A stretch of 5,498 nucleotides of DNA from contig JAKSPF010000092.1 of NCBI GenBank assembly GCA_024405065.1, positions 1-5,498 of the forward strand, in the 5' to 3' direction. A model generated the notes under the pieces. The model made no database searches, was not told the DNA's origin, and saw nothing but the letters and a program-made list of their open reading frames with translations. The DNA is from Sphaerochaetaceae bacterium. GTDB taxonomy: Bacteria > Spirochaetota > Spirochaetia > Sphaerochaetales > Sphaerochaetaceae. Of this stretch, positions 1 through 5,157 are shown one piece after another. Each line of letters begins with the position of its first letter. The stretch's first letter is position 1. The translations under genes and the position numbers were made by a program.

Positions 1-66
1 AATGCTCTGAATTCGGAGTTATTGCTTGAAGGGTCAATTCTCGAGTTTTTGTTTGTTGTAAAATAA
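1..66 (+). CDS. rpsF: Ribosomal protein S6, C-terminal end (partial)
   Basis: The window opens inside a reading frame that ends at TAA (64-66), leaving 21 codons. The visible peptide reads as a helix followed by a hydrophobic strand (ELLLEGSILEFLFVVK), which fits the last helix and last beta strand of bacterial S6, where family members typically have a leucine-rich helix and then a VLRFLTV-like strand. S6 is a small-subunit ribosomal protein that binds 16S rRNA together with S18. Its position directly upstream of ssb and rpsR is the classical rpsF-ssb-rpsR order, and this carries much of the identification. The next start codon follows after 20 bases, so it is probably co-transcribed with ssb. 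The 5' part lies outside the window. The fragment is too short to be certain from sequence alone. Confidence 0.75.
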   Translation, partial: NALNSELLLEGSILEFLFVVK

Positions 67-86
67 GGATTTTCAGGAGTTGCACG

Positions 87-545
87 ATGGCAAACGACAT
101 CAATGTTGTAGTTTTAGTCGGGCGTCTCACAAGGGACTGTGAGCTCAGATCCACTGCCGGAGGTTCTTCGGTGTGCCGTTTTTCCATAGCGGTGAACAGG
201 CGAAGAAAAAACGGTGATACATGGACAGACGAAGCAAACTATTTTGACATTGTTCTCTGGGGCAGACAGGCCGACAGCCTCAAATCTTATCTTCTCAAGG
301 GGCGGGGGGTTTCAATTGAAGGAGGACTGAGGCAGAGCAGATGGGAGCAGGACGGTCAGACACGTTCCAGGATTGAGGTTGTTGCAAACAATGTTCAGCT
401 TCTTTCGTCAAGTCAGGGTTCCGCATCCGGTATGCCGGTACCTGAAAGAGATAACGGGTTGTCTCCGCAGATGGCACAGAGTGTGTCTTCTGCACAGGAC
501 TTCGGTCCTGAGCAATTTGAGGATGACTCGGATATTCCATTCTGA
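87..545 (+). CDS. ssb: Single-stranded DNA-binding protein
   Basis: A 152-residue SSB, which coats single-stranded DNA during replication, recombination and repair and recruits partner proteins through its C-terminal tip. Residues 1-106 form the OB-fold: an N-terminal strand (NVVVLVGRLTRDCELR), a central ANYFDIVLWG strand (51-59) and SRWEQDGQTRSRIEVVANNV (84-103). By comparison with E. coli SSB, Tyr52 corresponds to Trp54, Trp58 to Phe60 and Trp86 to Trp88, so the DNA-stacking aromatic positions are kept, with Trp replacing Phe at one. Residues 107-143 are a short Ser/Gln-rich linker. The acidic tip DDSDIPF (146-152) is the canonical partner-binding tail. The start ATG at 87 has AGGAG at 75-79, a 7-base spacing. 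It sits between rpsF and rpsR, as in many bacteria, where the three genes are co-transcribed. Length is a little below the E. coli protein (178 residues) because the linker is short. Confidence 0.96.
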   Translation: MANDINVVVLVGRLTRDCELRSTAGGSSVCRFSIAVNRRRKNGDTWTDEANYFDIVLWGRQADSLKSYLLKGRGVSIEGGLRQSRWEQDGQTRSRIEVVANNVQLLSSSQGSASGMPVPERDNGLSPQMAQSVSSAQDFGPEQFEDDSDIPF

Positions 546-560
546 TTATTAGGAGTTTGT

Positions 561-851
561 ATGATGCATGAAGAAGATAAAGATGCAATGAATGAGGCTA
601 CAGGTAGCTTCAGAGATAAGAAAATGGGCGGTTTGAAACACGTCGGTTTCAAGAAAAAGGTTTGTAAGTTCTGTGCAAACAAAACTGAGCCGGACTACAA
701 GAATCCGGAGCAGCTCAAACGTTGTACTACGGAAAGGGGAAAGATACTTCCTGCAAGAATTACAGGAACCTGTGCAAAGCACCAAAGGGCTCTTGCAAGG
801 GAAATAAAAAGAGCAAGGGCTCTTGCTTATCTTCCTTTTGATAAACAGTAA
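561..851 (+). CDS. rpsR: Ribosomal protein S18, cysteine-containing form
   Basis: A 96-residue S18, which binds the 30S platform beside S6. The conserved core runs from about residue 33 to the end: [48 protein letters not shown] and the terminal ALAYLPF. Residues 1-30 are a charged, poorly conserved N-terminal extension. Four cysteines (35, 38, 55, 71) and His74 are present. Cys35/Cys38 form a CxxC pair, so this is the cysteine-containing, potentially zinc-binding version of S18. Cys55 falls where many S18 proteins have Phe or Tyr. AGGAG at 551-555 is 5 bases from ATG 561 and 8 bases from a second ATG at 564, so the true start may be one codon later. It lies 15 bases after ssb, consistent with an rpsF-ssb-rpsR operon. 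Confidence 0.96.
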   Translation: MMHEEDKDAMNEATGSFRDKKMGGLKHVGFKKKVCKFCANKTEPDYKNPEQLKRCTTERGKILPARITGTCAKHQRALAREIKRARALAYLPFDKQ

Positions 852-855
852 TCAA

Positions 856-861
856 AGGCGG
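856..861 (+). promoter_or_regulatory. Ribosome binding site deciding the start of the membrane protein gene
   Basis: AGGCGGTG at 856-863 matches the anti-Shine-Dalgarno consensus AGGAGGTG at seven of eight positions. From its AGGCGG core, GTG at 870 is 8 bases away, a normal distance. The alternative in-frame GTG at 861 would overlap this site and would have only AAAGG two bases ahead of it. This favours 870 as the start. Confidence 0.55.
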
Positions 862-869
862 TGTCCGCA

Positions 870-1796
870 GTGGAGCAGAGGAAGGGAAATCCCGGTGTAA
901 ATGTTGTCGTAAGTATTGTTCTTAGCGTGTTACTTGCAAGACTTGCAGGAGGCAATATGTTTTTTACCGTTCCGCTTCTTCTTGTTGCACAGCACATAAC
1001 CGACAGAAAAAAAGCCGTACTTCCGTTTTTTGCATCTGCACTTGCGGTGAGTCTTCTTTTCATTTTGAGAGTGATGCAGCAGGACGAAGCAAAGTTTACC
1101 GGAATGTTTTTTCTCGGTTTGCTTTTTCCTGTTTCTGCCGCTTTGGGTTGTGCTTTATGGACTTTTCTGCGTGATTTCAGTGATTCTGTTTTGAGAAAGC
1201 TTGTAATCTGCAGTTTGGTTCCGGCCGTATTTTGCGGTACATTTGCGCTGTGGCTTACTACGAGCGGCGGAGCGCAGGTACTTGAGGAAATACGTGAGGC
1301 ATATATGGCTTTGCTTCCGGCGGAACTTTTGGGAATAAATACGGAAGGATTTGCAAAGATGATTGCAACTGTTCTTCTGATGATGATTTTCCCGATGGGA
1401 ATTCTGTTTCAGGCGGTACCGATACTTGTTACGGAGACCGTGTTGCACAGGTTTGATGAAAAGTGGCAGTATGGTTTTGCCAACATGAAGATGCCCGGTT
1501 TCTTTGTGTGGATTCTGATGGGATCGTGGATTGTCACAATGCTGGGTAACATTGCGTTTACCTATCCGGAAGTTGTTTCCGTGTTCTGTTGGAACATATC
1601 AATAGGCTTGAGTATGCACTATTTTCTGAATGGAATTTCAATAATGATTGCAAGAATCAGGAGAAGTGCTGCTGTTACAGCCGGGAAGGTGTTGGTTTGG
1701 ATTGCTCTTGCGCTTATTGTGCCGGGAGTAAATGCCGTGGTGATTTCAGTGCTTACCGTTATGGGTGTGCTGGAAACGTGGATTAAATTAAGATAA
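870..1796 (+). CDS. Polytopic membrane protein, DUF2232/YybS-like
   Basis: A 308-residue integral membrane protein, counted from GTG 870; starting at GTG 861 would add three residues. Hydrophobic segments lie roughly at 10-43 (one long or two short), 49-69, 78-99, 107-130, 164-190, 209-228, 234-260 and 272-301, giving about eight membrane spans. A soluble-looking stretch around 135-162 (EEIREAY) lies in the middle. The C-terminal half has the layout I associate with DUF2232 (B. subtilis YybS): MPGFFVWILMGSW (208-220), a FLNGISIMIAR segment (252-262) and a closing VMGVLETWIKLR (297-308), comparable to the family's usual LGxxDxWxdxR ending. The position just before rplI and dnaB supports this, since B. 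subtilis yybS lies near rplI-dnaC. There, gdpP sits between them; here no gdpP is present. The biochemical function is unknown; transport or envelope roles are guesses. I see no catalytic motif. It starts 18 bases after rpsR and is probably in the same operon. Confidence 0.62.
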   Translation: MEQRKGNPGVNVVVSIVLSVLLARLAGGNMFFTVPLLLVAQHITDRKKAVLPFFASALAVSLLFILRVMQQDEAKFTGMFFLGLLFPVSAALGCALWTFLRDFSDSVLRKLVICSLVPAVFCGTFALWLTTSGGAQVLEEIREAYMALLPAELLGINTEGFAKMIATVLLMMIFPMGILFQAVPILVTETVLHRFDEKWQYGFANMKMPGFFVWILMGSWIVTMLGNIAFTYPEVVSVFCWNISIGLSMHYFLNGISIMIARIRRSAAVTAGKVLVWIALALIVPGVNAVVISVLTVMGVLETWIKLR

Positions 1797-1800
1797 ACGG

Positions 1801-1819
1801 GGAACTTTGAAAGTTTCTC
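1801..1819 (+). repeat. Short intergenic repeat, copy 1 (palindromic)
   Basis: GGAACTTTGAAAGTTTCTC begins four bases after the stop of the membrane protein gene. It contains a perfect palindrome, AACTTT-G-AAAGTT, at 1803-1815. The same motif, differing only by TG replaced with C in the centre, occurs on the minus strand at 4109-4092, just after the rseP stop. There is no T-run next to the palindrome to make it an obvious terminator. Function unknown. Confidence 0.55.
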
Positions 1820-1844
1820 TGAACAATTTTTAAAGGAGTTCATT

Positions 1845-2408
1845 ATGAAAATCATTTTGAATCAGGACGTACCTAACCTCGGAGAAGAGGGAGATGTCTG
1901 TCTGGTGAAAGACGGTTATGCACGTAATTTTCTTTTGCCGACTGGTGCAGCGGTTGTCTACAACAATTCAAATCTTGCGGTTTTCAAAAGCAAGGCTGCA
2001 GCAATTGAAAAAAGAAAAACTGCAAAGCGTCAGGCTTCTGCGGAGCTCAAGGACAGGCTGGATTCTGTGGAGCTTACCCTTATAGTTGCTGCCGGTGAGT
2101 CCGGAAAGCTTTTCGGTTCTGTTACGCAGACAATGATTCAGGAAGAGCTTGCAAAGCTCGGTTTTGAAATTGAGAAGAAAAGGATTGAAGTTGCTACGCA
2201 TGCTATAAAAATGACGGGTAACTACACAGCCAGAATCCGTCTTTATGAAAATTCCTCTTCTATAATCAAACTCATTGTGAAAAGTGAAGCTGAAGTGAAG
2301 AGTGAGGCTGCAAAAGCTGCAAAAGCCGCAAAAGAAGCAAAGGAAGCTGCAGAAGCTGAGGCTAAAGCGGCTGAAGCTGAAACGGAAAACACAAATCAGG
2401 AAAACTGA
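1845..2408 (+). CDS. rplI: Ribosomal protein L9 with extended C-terminal tail
   Basis: A 187-residue L9, a two-domain large-subunit protein that binds 23S rRNA near the base of the L1 stalk. The N-terminal domain begins MKIILNQDVPNLGEEGDV and contains the complete L9 signature from Gly13 to Asn40 (GEEGDVCLVKDGYARNFLLP, then a TGAAVVYN ending). A connecting helix (about 41-75) leads to the C-terminal domain, with the typical GKLFGSVT motif near residues 87-94. The usual L9 is about 148 residues; here residues about 150-187 form an Ala/Lys/Glu-rich, probably helical or disordered tail (repeated AAK and EAK units), ending TENTNQEN. The start ATG has AAAGGAG at 1832-1838, 6 bases upstream. It precedes dnaB, as in many bacteria, but a terminator separates the two. 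Confidence 0.97.
   Translation: MKIILNQDVPNLGEEGDVCLVKDGYARNFLLPTGAAVVYNNSNLAVFKSKAAAIEKRKTAKRQASAELKDRLDSVELTLIVAAGESGKLFGSVTQTMIQEELAKLGFEIEKKRIEVATHAIKMTGNYTARIRLYENSSSIIKLIVKSEAEVKSEAAKAAKAAKEAKEAAEAEAKAAEAETENTNQEN
2307..2390 (+). repeat. Low-complexity Ala/Lys/Glu codon repeat in rplI
   Basis: An imperfect run of GCT/GCA and AAA/GAA codons with a GCWGCAAAA-like period of about nine bases at its start. It encodes the AAKAAKAAKEAKEAA-type tail of L9. It is in frame and lacks stops, so it is part of the gene. Such runs can change length by slippage. Confidence 0.6.
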
Positions 2409-2420
2409 GCCAGATGACAT

Positions 2421-2448
2421 AATGCCCGCATTTTGCGGGCATTCTTTT
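2421..2448 (+). terminator. Intrinsic terminator between rplI and dnaB
   Basis: AATGCCCGCA (2421-2430) pairs perfectly with TGCGGGCATT (2434-2443) to form a 10-bp GC-rich stem with a 3-base loop (TTT), followed by CTTTT (2444-2448). This is the clearest intrinsic terminator in the window. It lies 12 bases after the rplI stop and only a few bases before the dnaB Shine-Dalgarno sequence (2453-2457), so it would attenuate dnaB transcription or separate dnaB from the ribosomal protein genes. Confidence 0.88.
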
Positions 2449-2452
2449 ATCC

Positions 2453-2457
2453 GGAGG
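2453..2457 (+). promoter_or_regulatory. Ribosome binding site fixing the dnaB start
   Basis: GGAGG lies 5 bases before GTG 2463. An in-frame TTG at 2433 would make a longer protein, but it lies inside the terminator hairpin and has no ribosome binding site. The residues it would add (MRAFFYPEVN) do not look like a DnaB N-terminus. The GTG gives MASENIGRIPPHNNEAE, which does. Confidence 0.85.
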
Positions 2458-2462
2458 TCAAC

Positions 2463-3872
2463 GTGGCATCTGAAAACATAGGGAGAATACCTCCTCACAA
2501 TAATGAAGCTGAGACAGCATTACTCGGTGCAGTGCTTCTTAGGGAGAAAGTCCTTGATGATGTGAGTTCTCTGCTCAGGAAGGAAGATTTTTATCAGAGG
2601 TCTCACCAGTGCATTTGGGACGGTATAGTCAGACTCAGAAGTGAGCGTCCCTCTGTGACAATTGACCTTGTTACTCTTACATCATATCTGAAAGAGATCG
2701 GAACAATAGAGGATTGCGGAGGAATTCCGTACATAGCTCATCTTACAGATGTGGTTCCGGTATCAACCAATGCGGTTTCTTATGCTCAGATAATAAGAAA
2801 TCTGTCAATGAAAAGACAGCTCCTTGATCTTTCAGTGAATATCGGTGACAAGGCTTTTGATGATACACAGGATGTACGTAAATCCATTGATGAACTTGAA
2901 GAGAAAATTTCAAAAATCGGAAATGATATCTCAACCGGTTCGTATATGTCTTCCGGAAAATACCTGTACAGTCTTATTGAGGATATTCACGATATGATGT
3001 CAGGTAAGAAAAATCAGGGTATATCATCGGGTTTCAAGTCAATAGATTCGTATCTCGGAGGCTTTAAGCCTGCTGATCTGATTATCATAGGTGCAAGACC
3101 TTCAGTCGGAAAAACTGCATTTGCCCTCTCAATGGCTCACAATATGGCTTTCAATATTACAAATCCGGTTAAGGTGGGTTTCTTTTCTTTGGAAATGTCC
3201 GGACAGCTTCTTATGCAGAGACTTGTTGCTCGTGAGGCATCAATCAATGCGATGGCATTGAGAAACGGAAAGCTTGACAAAAATACTGATGATGAACTGA
3301 TGAATTGTGCTGCCAAACTGTATGATATGGAGTCAAATCTTCAGATACAGGATACATCCAACATAAGAATGATGGAAATCAGGGCACAGTCACGCAGAAT
3401 GGTTCGTGAAGGTGTACAGATTATATTCATAGATTATATAGGGTTGATTGAGTCTGAGGGTTCTTCATCCGCAAAGGCAAGGCATGAACAGGTAAGTGAG
3501 ATTTCCCGTTCTTTGAAAAGTCTTGCAAGAGAGCTTAATATCCCCATAATCTGTCTTGCACAGTTGACAAGGGATGCAGGAAAGGAAAGACAACCGGTTC
3601 TTGCAGATTTGAGAGAATCCGGCTCAATAGAGCAGGATGCCGATGTTGTGATTTTGTTGGATGATCCGTCAAAAAGACTTGATGAGAACAGTAAGGTTGC
3701 TGCAAGTAATGTTTCTGAGATTCCGGATCCGACTGACCGTGATCCTGACAGGTATTCCAGACAGATTAAGGTGATAATTGCAAAGCACCGAAACGGAAAC
3801 ACCGGCTTTATTGATATGATATTCAGGTCAAATTTTGTGTCTTTTGTTGATAAAGAACGTTCTGTCCGCTGA
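2463..3872 (+). CDS. dnaB: Replicative DNA helicase DnaB
   Basis: A 469-residue hexameric 5'-3' helicase that unwinds DNA at the replication fork and interacts with primase and the clamp-loader complex. The N-terminal collar domain begins IPPHNNEAETALLGAVL (about residues 8-24), the usual DnaB opening. After a linker, the RecA-like ATPase domain has Walker A GARPSVGKT (210-218), the catalytic Glu244 in FFSLEMS, Walker B IIFIDYIGL ending its acidic part at Asp324, Gln367 in the LAQLTRDAG motif, the DLRESGSIEQDADVVILL segment (about 379-397) and AKHRNGNTG, whose Arg443 matches the usual arginine-finger position (AKQRNGPTG in many homologues). Between the last two motifs is a somewhat long, Asp/Ser-rich loop (about 398-432). 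All key residues are present and there is no intein. GTG start with GGAGG. The terminator immediately upstream implies expression partly uncoupled from rplI. Confidence 0.97.
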   Translation: MASENIGRIPPHNNEAETALLGAVLLREKVLDDVSSLLRKEDFYQRSHQCIWDGIVRLRSERPSVTIDLVTLTSYLKEIGTIEDCGGIPYIAHLTDVVPVSTNAVSYAQIIRNLSMKRQLLDLSVNIGDKAFDDTQDVRKSIDELEEKISKIGNDISTGSYMSSGKYLYSLIEDIHDMMSGKKNQGISSGFKSIDSYLGGFKPADLIIIGARPSVGKTAFALSMAHNMAFNITNPVKVGFFSLEMSGQLLMQRLVAREASINAMALRNGKLDKNTDDELMNCAAKLYDMESNLQIQDTSNIRMMEIRAQSRRMVREGVQIIFIDYIGLIESEGSSSAKARHEQVSEISRSLKSLARELNIPIICLAQLTRDAGKERQPVLADLRESGSIEQDADVVILLDDPSKRLDENSKVAASNVSEIPDPTDRDPDRYSRQIKVIIAKHRNGNTGFIDMIFRSNFVSFVDKERSVR

Positions 3873-3889
3873 TTGAAATCTGCTTCTTA

Positions 3890-4056
3890 GAGCCATTTGC
3901 AAAATTCCATTCATGAATTCTGAACCTGCCTTTGCGGTATAAAATGCGTTTTTGATAATTTCTTAATACACAAAGTATTATTTCAATTATCAAAAACGGT
4001 TTTCTCCTCGCAAATCCAAGTTCATTCTTCACAAAGCTCAATTTTGCAATTGGCTC
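3890..4056. mobile_element. Miniature inverted-repeat element-like structure (non-coding)
   Basis: A 167-bp imperfect inverted repeat. The ends, 3890-3906 and 4040-4056, are inverted copies with 16 of 17 matches. Further in, TTTGCG (3931-3936) pairs with CGCAAA (4009-4014), TGAAC (3921-3925) with GTTCA (4020-4024), and CGTTTTTGATAATT (3947-3960) pairs perfectly over 14 bp with 3985-3998. By hand alignment about 52 of 71 positions of the two arms match. The apex has a small hairpin TAATAC/GTATTA (3964-3969 and 3975-3980). The element is flanked on both sides by CTTA (3886-3889 and 4057-4060), as a target-site duplication would be. It encodes no transposase. MITE identity is inferred; a locally evolved RNA structure or 3'-end repeat is the alternative. 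Confidence 0.45.
3947..3998. repeat. Perfect 14-bp inverted repeat forming the apex hairpin
   Basis: CGTTTTTGATAATT at 3947-3960 is the exact reverse complement of 3985-3998, with a 24-base loop that contains its own 6-bp stem (3964-3969 with 3975-3980, 5-base loop). AAAA (3941-3944) and TTTT (4000-4003) can extend the stem across a small internal loop. The stem is AT-rich; TTTT follows on the plus strand, so weak termination of dnaB transcripts is possible. Confidence 0.8.
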
Positions 4057-4090
4057 CTTAACTGAGCTATTTGCTCTAAGCTTTGTGAAG
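4027..4090. repeat. Second inverted repeat sharing an arm with the larger one
   Basis: CTTCACAAAGCT (4027-4038) pairs perfectly over 12 bp with AGCTTTGTGAAG (4079-4090). After an internal loop, 4046-4056 pairs with 4064-4074 over 11 positions with one mismatch and one G-T pair, closing on a 7-base loop (CTTAACT). The left arm lies inside the right arm of the 167-bp inverted repeat, so the two folds compete. Confidence 0.75.
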
Positions 4091-4091
4091 G

Positions 4092-4109
4092 GAGAAACTT
4101 TGAAGTTCC
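4092..4109 (-). repeat. Short intergenic repeat, copy 2
   Basis: Read on the minus strand this is GGAACTTCAAAGTTTCTC, starting 13 bases after the rseP stop. It equals copy 1 upstream of rplI (1801-1819), except that central TG is replaced by C. In both places it follows a stop codon in the direction of transcription. Confidence 0.55.
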
Positions 4110-4122
4110 TCAGGAACGTCTT

Positions 4123-5157
4123 TCAGAAAAAAAATCTCAGGATGGGAACGATTGCCAATAAAACTACAAGTCCCGTTATTTGTATAGTGAGATATGCTTT
4201 TTGGGGAAGTGTTTTTCCCGTTATCAGTTCGGTGAAAGCAATTACGTTATAACCTCCGTCAAGTGCAGGAAACGGAAGGAGATTTGCAACTGCAAGTGAT
4301 ACACTTATACTTCCGAGTAAGTACAGCACCGTCCTTATTCCTCTGTTGAATGATGATGAGAAACTCTTTTTTGCAAACGATCCCAAAGACTCCGATGTAG
4401 TTACTATTCCGGTCAGTGTTTCACTTATTTTCTGTTTGCCGCGAAACATGAGAACGAGGCTTTTAAGGAATTGTCCGGTTTCTGAAAAACAGTGTTTGAC
4501 TGAGTTTACAACTGATGTGAAAAAAGTTTGTCCCTGTATTTTTCTTGTTGTTGTTTTTCCGCTCGGAAGAATACCGAACATTCCGTTTTCTGCACTTATC
4601 CGGAATTGTCCTCTTTGGGTTTCTACGGTGACAGTTCTGCCGTCTGTATTGTCTGAAAGCCACGTTCTGAGAGAAACGTAATCTTCAAAACTTTCTCCGT
4701 TTCCGGACAATATGAAATCGCCGTCTTTCAGTCCGGCTTTTGCTGCGGCACAACTTGGAGATACAAGTGAAATTTCAGGCAGAAGAACGTCACTTACCTG
4801 TGGCATTGAAAGGTAAGCTGAAAGGCAGAATATTGCAAATATTATGTTTGCAAAAGGACCTGCGGTATATGAAATAATACGTTTCATCTGATTTTTGAAA
4901 TTCACAGGCTGTTTTGTGTGAGGTTCTGTATCCATTTTACAAAAACCTCCGAACGGGATTGCGCAGAACCTGTACTCTGTATCTTTTCTTTTGTGAGAAA
5001 ATACCGACGGTCCGAATCCCAGCTGAATTACGGTTACACGTATGCCGCATGCTTTTGCAGCAAGCAGATGACCTGTTTCGTGTATAAGAATCATAAGATT
5101 GATACCTACAATACCTATGAGAAAAGAAAGAAGTCTTGACCAGAGAACCGCATTCAT
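4123..5157 (-). CDS. rseP: Intramembrane zinc metalloprotease, site-2 protease family
   Basis: A 344-residue S2P/RseP-type protease of the inner membrane, a family that cleaves membrane-embedded substrates such as anti-sigma factors and remnant signal peptides. The zinc-binding HExxH is HETGH (26-30) in the first membrane segment (about 9-30). YRFCAIPFGGFCKM (62-75) corresponds to the family's membrane-associated beta-hairpin loop, and AGPFANIIFA (99-108) lies in the second membrane segment. A single PDZ domain follows (about 124-190), with AAKAGLKDGDFIL as its recognisable core. The third motif, NLLPFPALDGG (292-302), supplies Asp300, the third zinc ligand. Membrane segments at about 274-294 and 322-344 complete the core. 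E. coli RseP is 450 residues with two PDZ domains; this one is compact. The ATG overlaps the dxr stop as ATGA, and there is no good Shine-Dalgarno sequence (only GCGG 12 bases away), suggesting translational coupling. The substrate is unknown. Confidence 0.93.
   Translation of the reverse strand: MNAVLWSRLLSFLIGIVGINLMILIHETGHLLAAKACGIRVTVIQLGFGPSVFSHKRKDTEYRFCAIPFGGFCKMDTEPHTKQPVNFKNQMKRIISYTAGPFANIIFAIFCLSAYLSMPQVSDVLLPEISLVSPSCAAAKAGLKDGDFILSGNGESFEDYVSLRTWLSDNTDGRTVTVETQRGQFRISAENGMFGILPSGKTTTRKIQGQTFFTSVVNSVKHCFSETGQFLKSLVLMFRGKQKISETLTGIVTTSESLGSFAKKSFSSSFNRGIRTVLYLLGSISVSLAVANLLPFPALDGGYNVIAFTELITGKTLPQKAYLTIQITGLVVLLAIVPILRFFF

Larger units (their letters stand above)
3873..4122. other. 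Convergent intergenic region filled with inverted repeats
   Basis: About 250 bases between the 3' ends of dnaB (plus) and rseP (minus) hold no convincing gene. The stretch is AT-rich and almost entirely made of related, inverted sequence units: one at 3890-3936 (plus), one at 4056-4009 (minus) and a shorter one at 4064-4090 (plus). All start GAGC(C/T), continue with an (A/T)TTGC element, and two share AGCTTTGTGAAG. A short repeat shared with the rplI upstream region lies at 4092-4109, followed by the palindrome GTTCCT-C-AGGAAC at 4105-4117. Both flanking genes would transcribe into it, so it could act as a two-way 3' end, though no classical GC stem with a T-run is present. Confidence 0.7.

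Noticed and set aside
785..826. A 12-base direct repeat (AAGGGCTCTTGC at 785-796 and 815-826) and a small hairpin within rpsR.
   Set aside because: It encodes the conserved S18 residues RALA twice in the normal C-terminal sequence, so protein constraint explains it.
1807..1835. A possible promoter for rplI: TTGAAA (1807-1812) followed 17 bases later by TTAAAG.
   Set aside because: The -10 match is poor and overlaps the rplI Shine-Dalgarno, and the TTGAAA is part of the repeated palindrome.
2261..2266. A perfect TATAAT inside rplI as a possible dnaB promoter.
   Set aside because: No acceptable -35 element lies 16-18 bases upstream, it is within coding sequence, and its transcript would still cross the terminator at 2421-2448.
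2433..2462. A longer DnaB starting at TTG 2433.
   Set aside because: This start lies inside the terminator stem-loop, has no ribosome binding site and adds residues unlike DnaB N-termini. GTG 2463 has GGAGG at the right distance.
3854..3863. The perfect 10-base palindrome AGAACGTTCT at the 3' end of dnaB.
   Set aside because: It lies within coding sequence and is short. No second copy was noticed and it does not connect to the intergenic repeats.
3823..4041. A 72-codon minus-strand open frame with many basic residues spanning the repeat and the dnaB 3' end.
   Set aside because: It starts with TTG, has no Shine-Dalgarno, overlaps the dnaB coding end and runs through the inverted-repeat arms. 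It would be worth reviving only if the same peptide were conserved in other copies of the repeat.
4044..4080. On the minus strand, ATAGCTCAGTTAAGGAGC resembles the D-arm of a tRNA.
   Set aside because: The 4-bp stem and AGTTAAG loop look D-arm-like, but no matching anticodon stem, T-arm (GTTC-type loop) or acceptor stem can be laid out around it. The sequence is better explained by the B:C inverted repeat.
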